Of a DNA stretch of 64,000 bases, positions 34,001 through 46,329 are shown piece after piece. The stretch spans positions 806,001 to 870,000 of the forward strand of contig NC_026503.1 of the NCBI RefSeq assembly GCF_000182925.2, in the 5' to 3' direction. Each line of letters starts with the position of its first letter. Position 1 is the first letter of the stretch. The DNA comes from Neurospora crassa OR74A. Its lineage: Eukaryota > Ascomycota > Sordariomycetes > Sordariales > Sordariaceae. A program made the translations under genes and the position numbers. Under the pieces are notes generated by a model. That model was given only the letters and a program-made list of their open reading frames with translations, searched no databases and was not told the origin of the DNA.

Positions 34001-35785
34001 TAGACTTTATATCCTAGATTATACTATTATTAAGAAGAACTCTTATAATTAATAAATTTATTAGTGTAAATGGATTGTAAATGCAGTTTTTAATTCTAAC
34101 TTTAATAGTAATATTATTCAACGTGGCTATAGTTAGTTCAACGGTACCAATATAGTAAATGTAAATCGAAGTTCTATTACTAACTGTATGTACGGTGGGA
34201 TGAAGGAGTAGTTGTATATCTATAAACTATTTGAGGTGGTTAAAAATATTGTTTGTACAACCAAAGTTGTAAATAACTAAATTACGAATGCTGTCCGGTT
34301 GTAAATATTGCTTTAGAACCTATTGGTCTTTAGCGGGATTACTATGGGTATATTAAAGTTAAAATTAATAATCGATTAATTGACTACTACTCTGAGTATT
34401 ATTAATACGCTCAATAGTATTGGCTAGGGGCTTTAGTAAAAATCTATACTACTACCGCCTAAGCCGGTTAAACCTATGAATATTCTACCTCTATATAATA
34501 AGGCAAAGTTAATAATAGTGGCGGGAGTAGTGAGATTGGTGGAAGTATTATTAGTAAGGGTACTAGTACCAGCGTTGGCTGCCTTCTTGGCTATTATATC
34601 CTTCTTAGGCTTCTAAGTATCGGGTGCCTTCTTAAAGTAATAGACCTAGTAGATATTTACCTTCTTACTAATATAATAGCTACAGGAAACGTACTTCTAA
34701 GTAAGGTAAATCTTCTTATCGTAGTTAGTGCAATCAATTCTCTTACTGTTATCCTTCTTTTTATCAGTCGAACTAATATTACCGTTATTATTATTCTTAT
34801 TAGTATTATTATTATTATTAGCCAACTTCTGGATATTAACGTTAATACTAATATAGAACTCTACATTACTAATATTACTAAGCTTAATTAAGAAAGAACG
34901 AATATCCAATTCGTTAGCTTCCAAAGCGGCTGCCTAATATCTAGCGTTAATAGGATAGGTAATCTTTATAGTATTATAAAGGAAGGTAACTTCGAAGTTA
35001 CTGTCGATTGTGAATTTAGTATCTTTAATACGCTTGTAGAGTACGGTATAGCGGTTGAGAAAGGAAACTATAGTATTAAAGTTAGTATACTTAATAGTTA
35101 AATATTCGGCGAAAACTTCGCTGCGAACCTCTTTAGTAATATAGGCGATACAAAATTAAATAAAATTATATATAACCTTTGGGTTTTTACCGGTTCTATC
35201 CTAACTATTAATATTTAGAATAATACTAACGTCGGGGTTCTTAAGGGTAGAGATCAGGATCTTATTGGCGTTAGTACGTCTAATCTACTAGGTATTGTAC
35301 TTCTCGGGCTCCGTTGCTTTATTAGGCTCCGGGATTATATTGAAAACGTATTCGGCGAATTGGAAATAATCGAATTCGGCTATAAATCCTTAATACTAGT
35401 CGGCGATATTATAGTCGCTAAGAAGGGGGACTAGCAACGAACTTATAATCGTCGTAGGTATAGGAGGATTTAATATATTGAGAAGAAGAAAATTGGTAGT
35501 CGCTAGATTAGCCGCTAATTAATTTAATTAAATCAGTAATGGAATCGTTTAAATCGCTTAATTCAATAATGAATGAACCGATAACTAGTTCGAGGGAGGG
35601 GTCGCTAAACAATAAGTATTAGCGAGAATCTTCATGTGGCGAGGCTGGCTTGTGGGCGAGCGGGCGAGTCGTTAAATCGACGAAGGTCGCATTGCTTCTT
35701 TTAACCCGGTACTGCAGCGCTTTGTTAAAATTGATGATACGCTTGATAATATACTTGTCGATGCGATTATAGGGAAGGTTAGAGA
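34001..35785 (-). pseudogene. Copia gag, decayed
   Basis: The minus strand below 35600 gives an unclear N-terminal part. At 34924-34700 it reads ELDIRSFLIKLSNISNVEFY, then an Asn-rich run and RIDCTNYDKKIYLT.KYVSC, which looks like a Cys/His zinc-knuckle with some Cys changed to Tyr (TGT to TAT). After it come a Lys-rich stretch and a Thr/Asn-rich linker towards integrase. The short open frame at 34697-34924 is a remnant of this gag. Confidence 0.65.
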
Positions 35786-35797
35786 GGGCTCATAACC
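35786..35797 (-). other. Primer-binding site, initiator tRNA-Met half-molecule type
   Basis: The plus strand reads GGGCTCATAACC directly next to the LTR, which is the anticodon arm sequence of initiator tRNA-Met. Copia-group elements are known to prime from a cleaved tRNA-iMet at this position rather than from its 3' end. Confidence 0.8.
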
Positions 35798-35981
35798 TGT
35801 GAGACTATCGAGATTAAGCGGTTGGATACGATTGATTGAGTACTATAGAGGAGAGAGAGGGAGACTGGTAAAGTCTGGAAGGCTAGATATGGTGCGGTCT
35901 GGGCAGGGTATAGAGTGGGGACTGGGTTGTGCCCAGTCCAGTGAATGGCTCAGCCCAGTGAATGCCCGGGACCCACCAACA
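35798..35981 (-). repeat. Copia LTR (5' LTR in the element's orientation)
   Basis: This is the 184-bp partner of 29917-30100, followed by the target copy TTTAT at 35982-35986. Confidence 0.96.
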
Positions 35982-37090
35982 TTTATCCTATTATACACTA
36001 ACCCTAATAATATTAGCGTCGTTACAAATAGTAAGACCTTAGTCTATACGGCTACTTTCTTCTTAAAAGAACGCCTATTACCTTTTCTTAAAGACGAGAA
36101 TACTGTTACTAATATTAAAAAGCAAATTATATAGTATTTTTCTACCTTACTCGGCGGTATAGTTATACTATAGTAAAGTAACGAGATTAACCTATTTAAA
36201 CGTCGATTCCTACATCAAAATAGCCTCGAACCCGTATTCGAAGTACTAATTAATCGCTTGTTACCCGATTCGGCTATAGCAATTAGGAAATTTACAAAGG
36301 ATTGCTTTAAATTTGAAAATATAATTTATGACGAGAATGCTCTATTCTAGTTTATATAATACAAATTCTAGTATATTCGCGTAATAAGCATCTTCTACTA
36401 GACTAATGAAGACTAGTACAATATTATAGTCTCAATCTAAACTAGCATAGACCTTAAAATTAAATAGTATTTTTACCCGCTAATTAAAAAGGGCACTCTC
36501 GTAGAGTACCTCGTAGAGACCGAAGGCACTAAAATCATTCTACTAACGGCCGCCCGCAAACAATACCTATATATTCGTTGAAAGGTTACTAGTACCGCTA
36601 TAAAAGTCGAAGCAATTATCCCCGCTAATTAATACGAATAGAACCGTAATAACTGCAACGGCTAGAACACTAAACGCAACGACCGTACTCAACGTAACAA
36701 CAGCAATCGCTATAATAATCGCAACCGACGCAACGATTATAATCAGCGTAACAATTATAATTAATATAACGACCGCAATTAGTATAAAGACCGCAATTAC
36801 AATAACTACTACTACTACAACAATTATAGAAATAGAACTTACTATATTAATAAATCGAATAATAAGGAGGCTAGGAATTCGGAGGACAATTAGGTAGCCT
36901 ATATTAGCGATATTTCTATTTCGTTGGGAAAATCGGACTTAAGCAACGGCGCTAATATATTCTACGCAACGGATATAGCTTATAATAGTAAATTAAAATA
37001 TTCCCACTATTATAAAGAATTCCTATCGATAAAAGTAAAACGTCGCTACATAAAGCTATACCTAATATATAAGTAACCCCGCGCCCCTTT
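35982..37090 (+). pseudogene. Decayed retroelement gag, right part
   Basis: Continuing the frame from 29916, it reads NSKTLVYTATFFLKERLLPF, then FKRRFLHQNSLEPVFEVLIN, FENIIYDENALFQFIQYKF and KKGTLVEYLVETEGTKIILL, a helical capsid-like domain with few stops. An Asn/Arg/Tyr-rich nucleic-acid-binding-like tail follows (36640-36850), then NSEDNQVAYISDISISLGKS and a protease-like start that stops at the LINE copy at 37091. Pol is missing. The open frame at 35799-36134 joins the copia LTR to the start of this gag by chance. Confidence 0.65.
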
Positions 37091-39370
37091 ATTAATAAAT
37101 AATAAAGGTCTCATTCCCTATGCTATAACTATAGCGCCTTATTGGTATAGGGTCCTTCTCTAGTTCTTTAGAGGGGAAAACCGTACGGCGTTAAGCGCCG
37201 CCGGATAAAAACCCCCAGCTTTATCTCGGCCGTAATTCTCCACGCCGCTCCTACTTTACTTATAATTATAACGGTTCTTACCCACCGCTATAGCGAATTA
37301 ATTTTGTCTCTCCTACTATTATATTATTCTAATACTAAAATAATATAGGATGATAGGAATGGGACTAAATTTAGTATACCGCTTCCTTCGCTACCTCTCT
37401 ATTTTATTCCCTACTATTCCTTCCTACGCCTTTTCCCTATTTCCTTATCCTATTTTTCTATTTACTATTCTACTTCTCTACTTCTTTATTCTATTTATAA
37501 ATATTTCTACCCTATTATTTATTCTATTACTCTATAAATCTATTTCTATTTATAATAATGTAAGGACCCCCTTCACTTATTTATATAATCCTCTATGTAA
37601 CGTCCCTTCCTAATCCTCTTCTTCTTTCTTTCTTATTATAATTTCTAATAAAATAATTTCCTCCGGCTATTATCGCCCTGGCCCAATCGATTTAATTTTT
37701 AATACAGAGGGTCCTTCTTCTAATACGTCCTTAGGCCCTACATCTTTTATTATTTTATTTTTAGAGCCTACGTTCCTTATTTATACTCTCTATAATTTCT
37801 TTAGTAGTTATCCTCCTCCGAACCGGTATAGTTTCCTTCTTCTTCCTCTTCGGCCTTTATACTAATTTAATTAATATTATTTATAAAATTCCTTATTTTT
37901 ATTATACTTTAAATTTCGCTTCTATCCTACGTTCAAATAATAAATTTAGCTCCTTTAATACTTTTTATAAGGTTATTACTAAGAAGATTTACTTTATCTC
38001 AGTAATTAGTAAATTCCTTATTCTTTATATTTTCATCCCTTTATTATTATTTAATTTCTATTTTAATTAGCGGTACTTAGATTACTATTTATACTTATAC
38101 CTACAAAATATATATATTAGACGTCCCTAATAGCTTTTTTAATACTTATAATACTATTTAAGCAATAATTATTATCATAGTATTAGGTAGTTAGAATAGG
38201 TTTAATTGCAATTTAAATATCTTCGTTCGTATTACTAATAATTATATCTATTATATATATATACGTTTAGAGCGGGACGAATTATTTATTAACTATAAAT
38301 ATCTTCCCTATATTATTAATTATAATATTACCAACTTTTAGTAAAAAGGTTATTACAAGCCAATTATAAGGAATATTCATTATAGTTATATCCCTTCTCT
38401 TTCCGGCGGTAGTACTATAAACCTAGTTCGGATTACATCTAACTCTAATAGTAGCACTATTACTCCTATATATATTATATCTAACAATAGTAATTTTACT
38501 ATTCCTATTCGTATAATCTCTAATTCTAATAGTAATAATTCTATTCTTAGCAGTCCTATAGCCATCGATATTCCCGGCCGCCCCCTTATAAATAATAATT
38601 AAATCTAATAGCGTTATAAGGTTACTATAAACTAAATTCGTATAATAGAACTATTCGAATAGCTTTTTAAGTGTAATTAATCGCTTATTAAATAATACTT
38701 TTTAATTTTTATTATAACTATAGTTTAAATAATTCCCATAATTAGTATAATTATTTTTTCCCTATTCCTATTCTTTTATTCTAATATTATTAATATTCTA
38801 TATTCTTTTAAAAATACCTTATAATTTCTTCGTACTACTCCTCTTCTAATTCGACTACTAAATAATATTCTCTTAATCTCCCTAACTTTAATACTTATAA
38901 TAGAATTCTTTTGGCTTTAATTTTATTATTTAGGAATTCTTAGAATTCCTCCTTTATTAGTAGCTAAATTTCCAGATTATTTTAAAAATTAATATCCGTA
39001 TTAAGGCAATTTAAAATAATATAAGCAAAAGTCTCCTTTTTAAGCCTATAAACGTAAATAGGAATTAGAACGTCTAATACTTTCCTCCTATAAAAGAAAG
39101 CCTAGAAGCTAATAATTTCTTTTCTAATTTAAATAAAGAAGAAATTCTTCGCTTTAATTAGTAAGTATAATTCTTCTTCGTCTTCTCCTAATTTTTAATA
39201 TCTTCCTTTCTTCTTCTTCGTACTAATTATATATTACTAAATAACCTCTCTACTAAATTTAGGAGTAAGGTTAATAATAATAAATTCGTACCGTTGCTCT
39301 AATTTCGCTACTACCGATACTAAATAATAATTATAGTATAATACCTATTCCCAATTCGTTATATCTTCTA

Positions 39371-39880
39371 ATTGAAGCGTGCTTCAACTATGCAGAGGAG
39401 GTGGATGACTTTCACAGTCTGGGGGTCAGGGACCCACATCCACCGGAGCGGCCTATTGAAGGACGGTTCGTCTACAGTCAGGTCTTCGTACAATAGTTTC
39501 CTATACTCTCATTGGCTCAACGCATGGCACGGCCCTACAACTGGTCAGGGCGTCTTGCCCCGCCACGTTCTCATTGGTCAACTCGTGGACAGTGTCGATG
39601 ACAGTTCGCGCTAGAATATACTGGGTCCTTCCGTTTTTGAAATCCTTCACTATATTGCCTATCGATAAGATTATTATCGTCCTCTCTACCCGATCATGGA
39701 AGCCATCCTAATGAAGCAATGAAGCAATGAAGCAATAAAGATTAATAAAGAGCAATTGAGTAAGGACGGCTATAGCCGTCCGAACAAGGAACGGTACAAC
39801 AGATGGGGATACTCACGCTTCAACGAATACAGCGGGCGTTGCTTGAACTAGGGATCCAGCATCGCATCGGTGTCTGAAAA
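39371..39880. mobile_element. Unmutated insertion of about 0.5 kb in LINE copy A
   Basis: LINE copies E and G run straight through this point (TCTTCTAACTACTCCTCC in G), while copy A is split by about 510 bp with normal CA/TG content. The block has TTGAAGCGTG (39371-39380) with CACGCTTCAA (39814-39823) inverted, a GAAGCAAT triple repeat (39714-39737) and a perfect 18-bp palindrome. It may be a solo LTR or a small DNA element. I could not fix the exact ends or a target duplication. The open frame at 39372-39614 has no protein features. Confidence 0.7.
39756..39773. repeat. Perfect 18-bp palindrome
   Basis: GGACGGCTATAGCCGTCC reads the same on both strands. In RNA it would form a stem without a loop; as DNA it could be a protein-binding dyad. 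Confidence 0.9.
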
Positions 39881-42468
39881 CTATTTTTACTCCTCCGAGT
39901 CGGCGGCTATTAATTTTAGGACTTATAATAGTAGTAGTAGAATCCTTAAATCTAAGGGAAGACCGGCTACTATTACTAGTAATTTCTCCATCAGCACCTA
40001 TTCCTCGGCGTATTATACTTTAACTACACTACTTTCTAATTTATCGGCGGATAGCCAACCTCTTAATTATTATACTTAAATATAATTAAATACCTAAATT
40101 ACTATCCTCTGGACGAACCGGGCTTAATTTATCCGGGCGAGCGTTTCTTTAAAAGCCCAAACCCTTTTATTAAAATAAAAATCGAATAACGGATAGAATA
40201 TTTCTATTTTTAAATTTCTTACTAATATAACTTTATACACCCTAATAATAACTCTTAAATACTTAATCTAATATTTCGGTAGCCTAATTACAATTCCTTA
40301 TAATTTCCTATAGATTTTAATTAATTAATAGAATACTAAAACTCTATATATAATAGTATTATAAATATATTTAATATATATTTCCCTTACCCGAATAAAG
40401 GAGTAACCCTATATCTTTACTACTAATCTCATAAATATATTTGTTTAAATTATTATTTTTAATTTTACCGCTTCTATATAAGCCCTATAATTAAATTTAC
40501 AATCCAACTAAACCCCTAAGAATTATATTAATTCTATCGGTTAAAGTACAATATCCCTAAATTAAAGAATTTCCATTTTTAGTACCCTCGTTTATATAAA
40601 ATATATTAATTCTATTTTAATTACTTTAAACTCTATACCTTTCGCCCCTATCTATTCCGAATATACCTCCTACATCACTTACAATATTTAATAATCCTCT
40701 TTAATAATAATATAAATTACTACTATAATATTAATATTATTTATAAAGCCGACTATAATTATATTCGGGATTATTACCAACTTTCAATATAATAAGGTAA
40801 TAAAGAAAATAAATAAAATAAGAAAGAGGGGGGAACTTTATAATATACGAATAATAATCGTATAAGGGCGGAACGTTTTATTATCCAAAAAAAGGGAACC
40901 TTTCCTACCGGCGACGAAACTCGCTACCTACCTAATAATTTATATTAGGAGCTACATTTCCTATGAAGTATATAGAAGTTACCTATAATTAACTCTATTG
41001 AACGCTCCTTTTAAATTTAGGAATATAAGGGATATTATAGCCCTAAGTTTCTAGGCCGTATATACCGCATTAGTAACCACCCGGACTATAAACTCTATTA
41101 AATAGCCTATCTAATTACTTATTTAACCCTCTAATAAAAAATTCAACTCTTTAACTACCTATATAAATCTCTTAACTACAAATACTTTAAAAAGTTTTCC
41201 TATATTATTAAATAGTAATATCGGTCTTTATATACCTACTAACTTTTATTAAGCAATACTCTTTCTAAACCTTTTAGAAATAATTACCTTCGTATCCTTA
41301 AATTACTATAGGAAATAGCTAAATCAGAAGCTAACAAATACTAAGTATACTATAACCTACTAGAATAATTACTTATATAATTTTAAAAATCTATTTAAAT
41401 ACTAATCGACCCTAGGCGCCTTTTTAAGTACTATCCGGGAAAATATATCCTAAATATCCTCCTTATTAATTAGTTCCCTAATAATTATTAGGTTAACGCC
41501 CTTTAATAGTTTAGTCCAATCCGGTAAATAATTTATTAAATCTTTACCTTTAGGAAAAAAAATCGGCAAAGATCTCGGCCTTACTACTATAATTTCTAAT
41601 TTCTACTACCCCTTCGTAAATTTAAAGAGTAAATAATTTAAATAGGTCTATTAATTAGTAACTTCGGGTTTAAGCTTATTATTCTAATAATTAAAATCGA
41701 CTTAAATTCTTTAAAGCTTTAATAATGCTATTATATTATATAACTTACTAAACCTTCGTAATAATCCTCTTCTTTTTTATTATAATTTTAATAAACTCCT
41801 TCTAATTTAATATTATTTAATATTTAAACTACTCCTAATACATCTTCCGTACTTCTTTCGTAATTATTTTATATCCTAATATCTACCAATTTACTCTCTT
41901 CCCTCAACCTTTCTTCTAATATAAAACGAATTCCTTTATAATACTTATAAATTCTCTATCAAACCTACAAAAGGCGAATTTAAAATCCTCTACTATATTA
42001 ATTCTTTTTAAAACTAATATCTATTTTTCTAACGCCTCCTTTACTTTCTTTATATTTATAAAATTCTAATTATATTCTTGTTCTTCTTTAACTTTTTTAT
42101 TTTTTCTTCTTATTTAAATCTAAACTTCCTAAAAGTAATAATCCGAATTAATTTACTTATACCACTATATTCCTTAATACTTAATTTCAACCCCGGGTAA
42201 TAATTATATATAATCGATCGTTCTATCCCTCTCTCCTTATATTATATTCCCAAATTTAATTAGTTTACTATAAGAGGTAAATAGATTAAATCTCTAATAT
42301 TGTACCTATATAAAAAAGCGAACAGCTCCTAAATTAATCCTATTCTCTACATTTTAATTAGAATAATAGAGGTTAAAATCCTTAATAATAATTAAGTTTC
42401 CCGCCGGAGGTCCAACCTTAATAAATTCGAAGAGCGGTAATTCTTACTAATATTCTAATATTCCTTAT

Positions 42469-42993
42469 TCTTGCGCGGCATGATGCAGTAGTGGCGATGC
42501 CGGGTTGGGTTGGATGCGGATGCGGGACGGCGGCGGACTCGGTTGGGATGCGGACACAATGCGGCGGAGGCGGTGGTGTGGTGTAAGGAAGGAAAGAGGG
42601 AAGGAAAGAGAGAGCCGGGTCGAGGTTTCCTTTATAGATAAATTGGGCGACCCGGGATAATGTAATTGAGGAAAAATAGGATAAAAGGCCACCGACTATA
42701 AAGAAGTAACGGCGGGAAAACGGAAGGAGGGCGGCGACTAATCAGGGTAAGGTCGGCCACGCACACAACAAAAATTTATAGCTTCGGTCATAACGGTGAA
42801 GTTATACCGAGAGGAAGGAAAACGGGACGGTACGGAGCTGATACAACGCCGTAGCGATAGCGAAGCGGAGGGTTTTCATCCGGCTATTACAGCACGGTTT
42901 TTCCCACCGACTACGAGCGAAGCAGCACCGCATGCCCACAGGGCGGACTATATAAATAGTTAGCGTGTATAAGACTAATAATAATAATAATAA
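42469..42993 (+). mobile_element. SINE-like element, 525 bp, with (TAA)n tail
   Basis: A 13-bp duplication TAATATTCCTTAT lies on both sides (42456-42468 and 42994-43006), and copy G has the empty site (GTTCCTTATATAAGG at 63599-63613). The element ends ...GTATAAGAC followed by about seven TAA units, the form of a 3' tail made by target-primed reverse transcription. Its last 150 bp share GGGTTTTCATCCGGC, a CACGGTTTTTCCC-like step and terminal ATAAGAC with the 3' end of the LINE family. It has no coding capacity; the open frame at 42465-42692 is chance. It is GC-rich and unmutated. Confidence 0.85.
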
Positions 42994-45087
42994 TAATATT
43001 CCTTATATAAAGATAGCAAAATAAATAGAATAGACGGTCGTTAAATCCTTCAAATTTTTAAATATAATTATAGTCCAATTTTTTCTAACTTAGAAATTTA
43101 GGTCCTTCAAATTCTATTTTTTATTTATATATATTACTACCCTTCCCTTCTCTAAATAATTAACCCTAAAATACCTTCCGCCTTTAGGATAATAAATATC
43201 CCTATTTATATTTTTACCTAACTCTTAAATCGCTATAATATCGTAAATCTCCTCTTATTTAAATAGAAATTTTCCCCTCTTATATAACTTCCTTATATTT
43301 TAATAGAATATTTTTAATTAAACTATTAATTACCCTAGGATAAAGTTCCTTCTAATTCCTCGGCGGAGGATAAGGGTGTTACTTCCCTAAGGGGGGCTAT
43401 AATTATATAAGTGTTATTACCGCTATACAACTAATTTCCTCCTATATTCTATAAATATATATAGTATTTATCTATTAAACTTTATAAATTTATTAATTTC
43501 GGCCGGGCGGACGGGCTAATTAATTTTCTTAACCGTCCCCTTTTTACACCTCCTCTAATATATCTCTCTAAGGTAGTAATAGTATAGGAATTAGGGGGGG
43601 CATTTAATAAAATACCCTTATTTATAATTTCTATTGTTAGCTCTAATACCTTTTTAATTAAATTCTTATAGGGGGCGAACGCCCGTAGCCTTTTAATATA
43701 CGTAACAAACGCTTTTATAATCGCCTTCCGGAGAATAGGGTACTCTTTATAATTATACGTATAATACCCCTTCTTCCTATATAATTTATAATAAATAAAT
43801 AATTTATTATTATTAAATAAACAATTTACTTCACCGAAGCGGTCTCCTTTATATTTAGCTTTACTATAGTAAGTATAAATATTATTTTAATAATAGAATT
43901 TTACTATATATCCAATTCCCTAATATTTAAAGTATTATTAGATATTACTCGAAGTTTAGAATAATTCGTATAAATATATATTACCGTCCTAAAGAAAGAA
44001 GTTATTCTAAAGGAAGCATACTACTAATACAACAGCAACTTCTATAAAGAGTAAGCCTTTACTCTCCCCGTCCCTTCTCTTCTATAACTAAACTCTAATA
44101 ATAGATACCTCCGGGTTTCTCTCCCTTACTATATTCGAAATAGCTTCTACTATAATATAATTATTAATACTATTCTAAGGCACACCCCAAACTAATACAC
44201 TTATAATACTTATAATAATAAGAATATTGGAGCCGAAAACTTCTTTAACTTATACTTAATTTTACTAAACTGAAATATATATAAGTTTATTAAATATAAT
44301 TATATAATCTCCGGTCGTTAATATTCTAATAATTATATAAATTACTAAACCGGATTTCTTCTTATCTAAATAAATAGCTAAAATCGTCTTCGTATCTTCG
44401 TTTAAACAATTTACAAATTCGATAGTAATTATCGCTCCCTTAATAGTAAACTACCGCTCGAAATTAGAGGGGACAAACTTCTTAATAATAGTAAATAATT
44501 ATTAAAGGGTAGTACTAATCTTACTCGGACTAACTTTCACTACAATATTAGCCTAATACTTCAACGCTTTTTAAATACCTTTCTTAATTTCCTTTAAAAT
44601 ATCCTTCTTTAAATTATTAAAATCCTTCTTAGTAATAAACTAATTAGTTCCAACCTTACTAACTTTAGGTTATATAGATCTACTTTTTCCAATACGTACC
44701 TTCGCAAACTTAAGAAGTAATTCTTAAACCTAATAACAATCTTCGGTTAAAATAATATTATAGTCCGTAGATTTATTTATTCTAATAATAAACTTCTTCA
44801 ATATTTTGTTATCTTTATCTATTTTATCCGAAATCTTTATAGTAAATATAGCTTCGGGATTGTTATATATTGAGATTTCCGTAAGCGGGTTATAAATACT
44901 ATTTTCGAATCTACGAATACCGCTATTGATAGCTACTAGTAACAATAATACAACGCTGTTGCTATATTCGTCGTAGGATATTGTAAGGGACGTAAACGAC
45001 CTTCCTAAGTCGATTACCATTGTCAATTTTCGTTTTGGAACACTCCTCGACTAGAAATCGGCGTTTCCGGTTTCAAAGCAGTTTTTA

Positions 45088-45099
45088 ATAGCGTCGCTC
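45088..45099. other. Twelve extra bases at the LINE A 5' junction
   Basis: Between the shared 5' start of the LINE family and the 18-bp target sequence at 45100-45117 lies AATAGCGTCGCT. It is absent from copies B and D and may be a 5' extension or filler made at integration. Confidence 0.5.
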
Positions 45100-46325
45100 T
45101 TAACTTTACTATAGTAAGTGAAAATATTATTTTAATAGTAAAATTTTATTGTATATTCAATTCTTTAATATTTAAATATTACTAAACGTTATTTAAAATT
45201 TGAAATAATTTATATAAATATATATTACCGTCCTAAAGGAAAAAGTTATTTTAGAGGAAGTATACCGCTAATACAATAGTAATTTCTATAAGGCGTAAGC
45301 CTCTACTCTCTCCGTCCCTTTTCTTCTATAGCCGAACTCTAATAATAAATACCTCTAAGTTCCTCTCCCTTATTATATTTAAAATAACTTCTACTATAAT
45401 ATAATTATTAATATTATTTTAGAATACGCTCCGAATTAGTACGCCTAAAATATTTATAGTAATAAAAGTATTGGGGCCGAAAATTTCTTCAGCCTACGCT
45501 TAATTTCGTTAATATTAAATATATATAAATTTATTAAATATAATTATATAATCTCTAGTTATTAATATTCTAATAGCTATACGGATTATTAGGCCGGATT
45601 TCTTCTTATTTAAGTAAGTAGCTAGGGTCGTTTTTGTATCTTTATTCGAATAATTTATAAATTCGGTAGTAATTATTACTCTCTTAATAGTAAATTATTA
45701 TTCAAAATTGGAGGGGATAAATTTCTTAATAATAATAGGTAATTATTAAAGGGTAGTACTAATTTTATTCGGGTTAATTTTCGCTATAATATTAGTTTAA
45801 TATTTTAATACCTTTTAAACGCCTTTCTTAATTTCCTTTAGAATATCTTTCTTTAAGTTATTAAAATCCTTCTTAGTAATAAACTAGTCGGTTTTAACTT
45901 TATTAACTTTAAATTACGTAAATTTACTTTTTCTAACGTATACTTTTATAAATTTAAGAAGTAATTCTTGAACTTAATAATAGTCTTCGATTAAAATGGT
46001 ATTATAGTCCGTAGATTTATTTTCTTTAGTAATAAACTTCTTTAATATTTTATTATCTTTATCTAATTTATCTGAAGTTTATTTAGTAAGTACGGCTTTA
46101 GGATTATTATATTTTAAAATTTCCGCGAGCGGATTATAAACATTATTTTTAAATCTATAAATACCGCTATTGATAGTTATTAATAACGATAATACAACGC
46201 TATTACTACGCTCGTCGTAGGATATTGTAAGGGACGTAAACGACCCTCTTGAGTCGATTGCAATTGTCAATTTTCGTTTTGCAGCACTCCTCGACTAGAA
46301 ATCGGCGTTTCCGGTTTCAAAGCAA
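45100..46325 (-). mobile_element. LINE fragment B, 5' part (ORF1)
   Basis: On the minus strand it begins at the family 5' end (GCTTTGAAACCGGAAACG, near 46325), encodes the ORF1 start (SFTSLTISYDERSNSVVL) and reaches the zinc-knuckle region. It stops abruptly at TTACTATAGTAAAGTTAA (45117-45100), where copy A begins. The next bases of this LINE appear, in opposite orientation, at 58335 (fragment F). The open frame at 46079-46270 is the start of ORF1. Confidence 0.85.
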
Positions 46326-46329
46326 GTTC

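Larger units (their letters stand above)
29917..35981 (-). mobile_element. Ty1/copia LTR retrotransposon, about 6.1 kb
   Basis: Two 184-bp LTRs (29917-30100 and 35798-35981) are flanked by TTTAT (29912-29916 and 35982-35986). On the minus strand the order is gag, integrase, reverse transcriptase, RNase H, which defines Ty1/copia. The sequence next to the 5' LTR (minus strand) is complementary to the anticodon arm of initiator tRNA-Met. Coding parts are RIPped; the LTRs are nearly clean. It is inserted in the gag of another retroelement. Confidence 0.95.
37091..45087 (-). mobile_element. LINE copy A, about full length, Tad-like
   Basis: On the minus strand it runs from a 5' end at about 45087 (AAACTGCTTTGAAACCGG) to a 3' end GCATAGGGAATGAGAC at about 37109, followed by a short A/T tail. 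Without the two insertions (about 39371-39880 and 42469-42993) it is about 6.95 kb, close to copy D. ORF1 starts near 45020 (VIDLGRSFTSLTISYDE). Its zinc-knuckle region lies at about 43860-43990, the endonuclease region at 42150-42400 and the reverse transcriptase at about 41500-40600, with FINN in place of F-x-Asp-Asp. RIP is heavy all along. It truncates the gag at 35982-37090 on its left. Confidence 0.88.
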
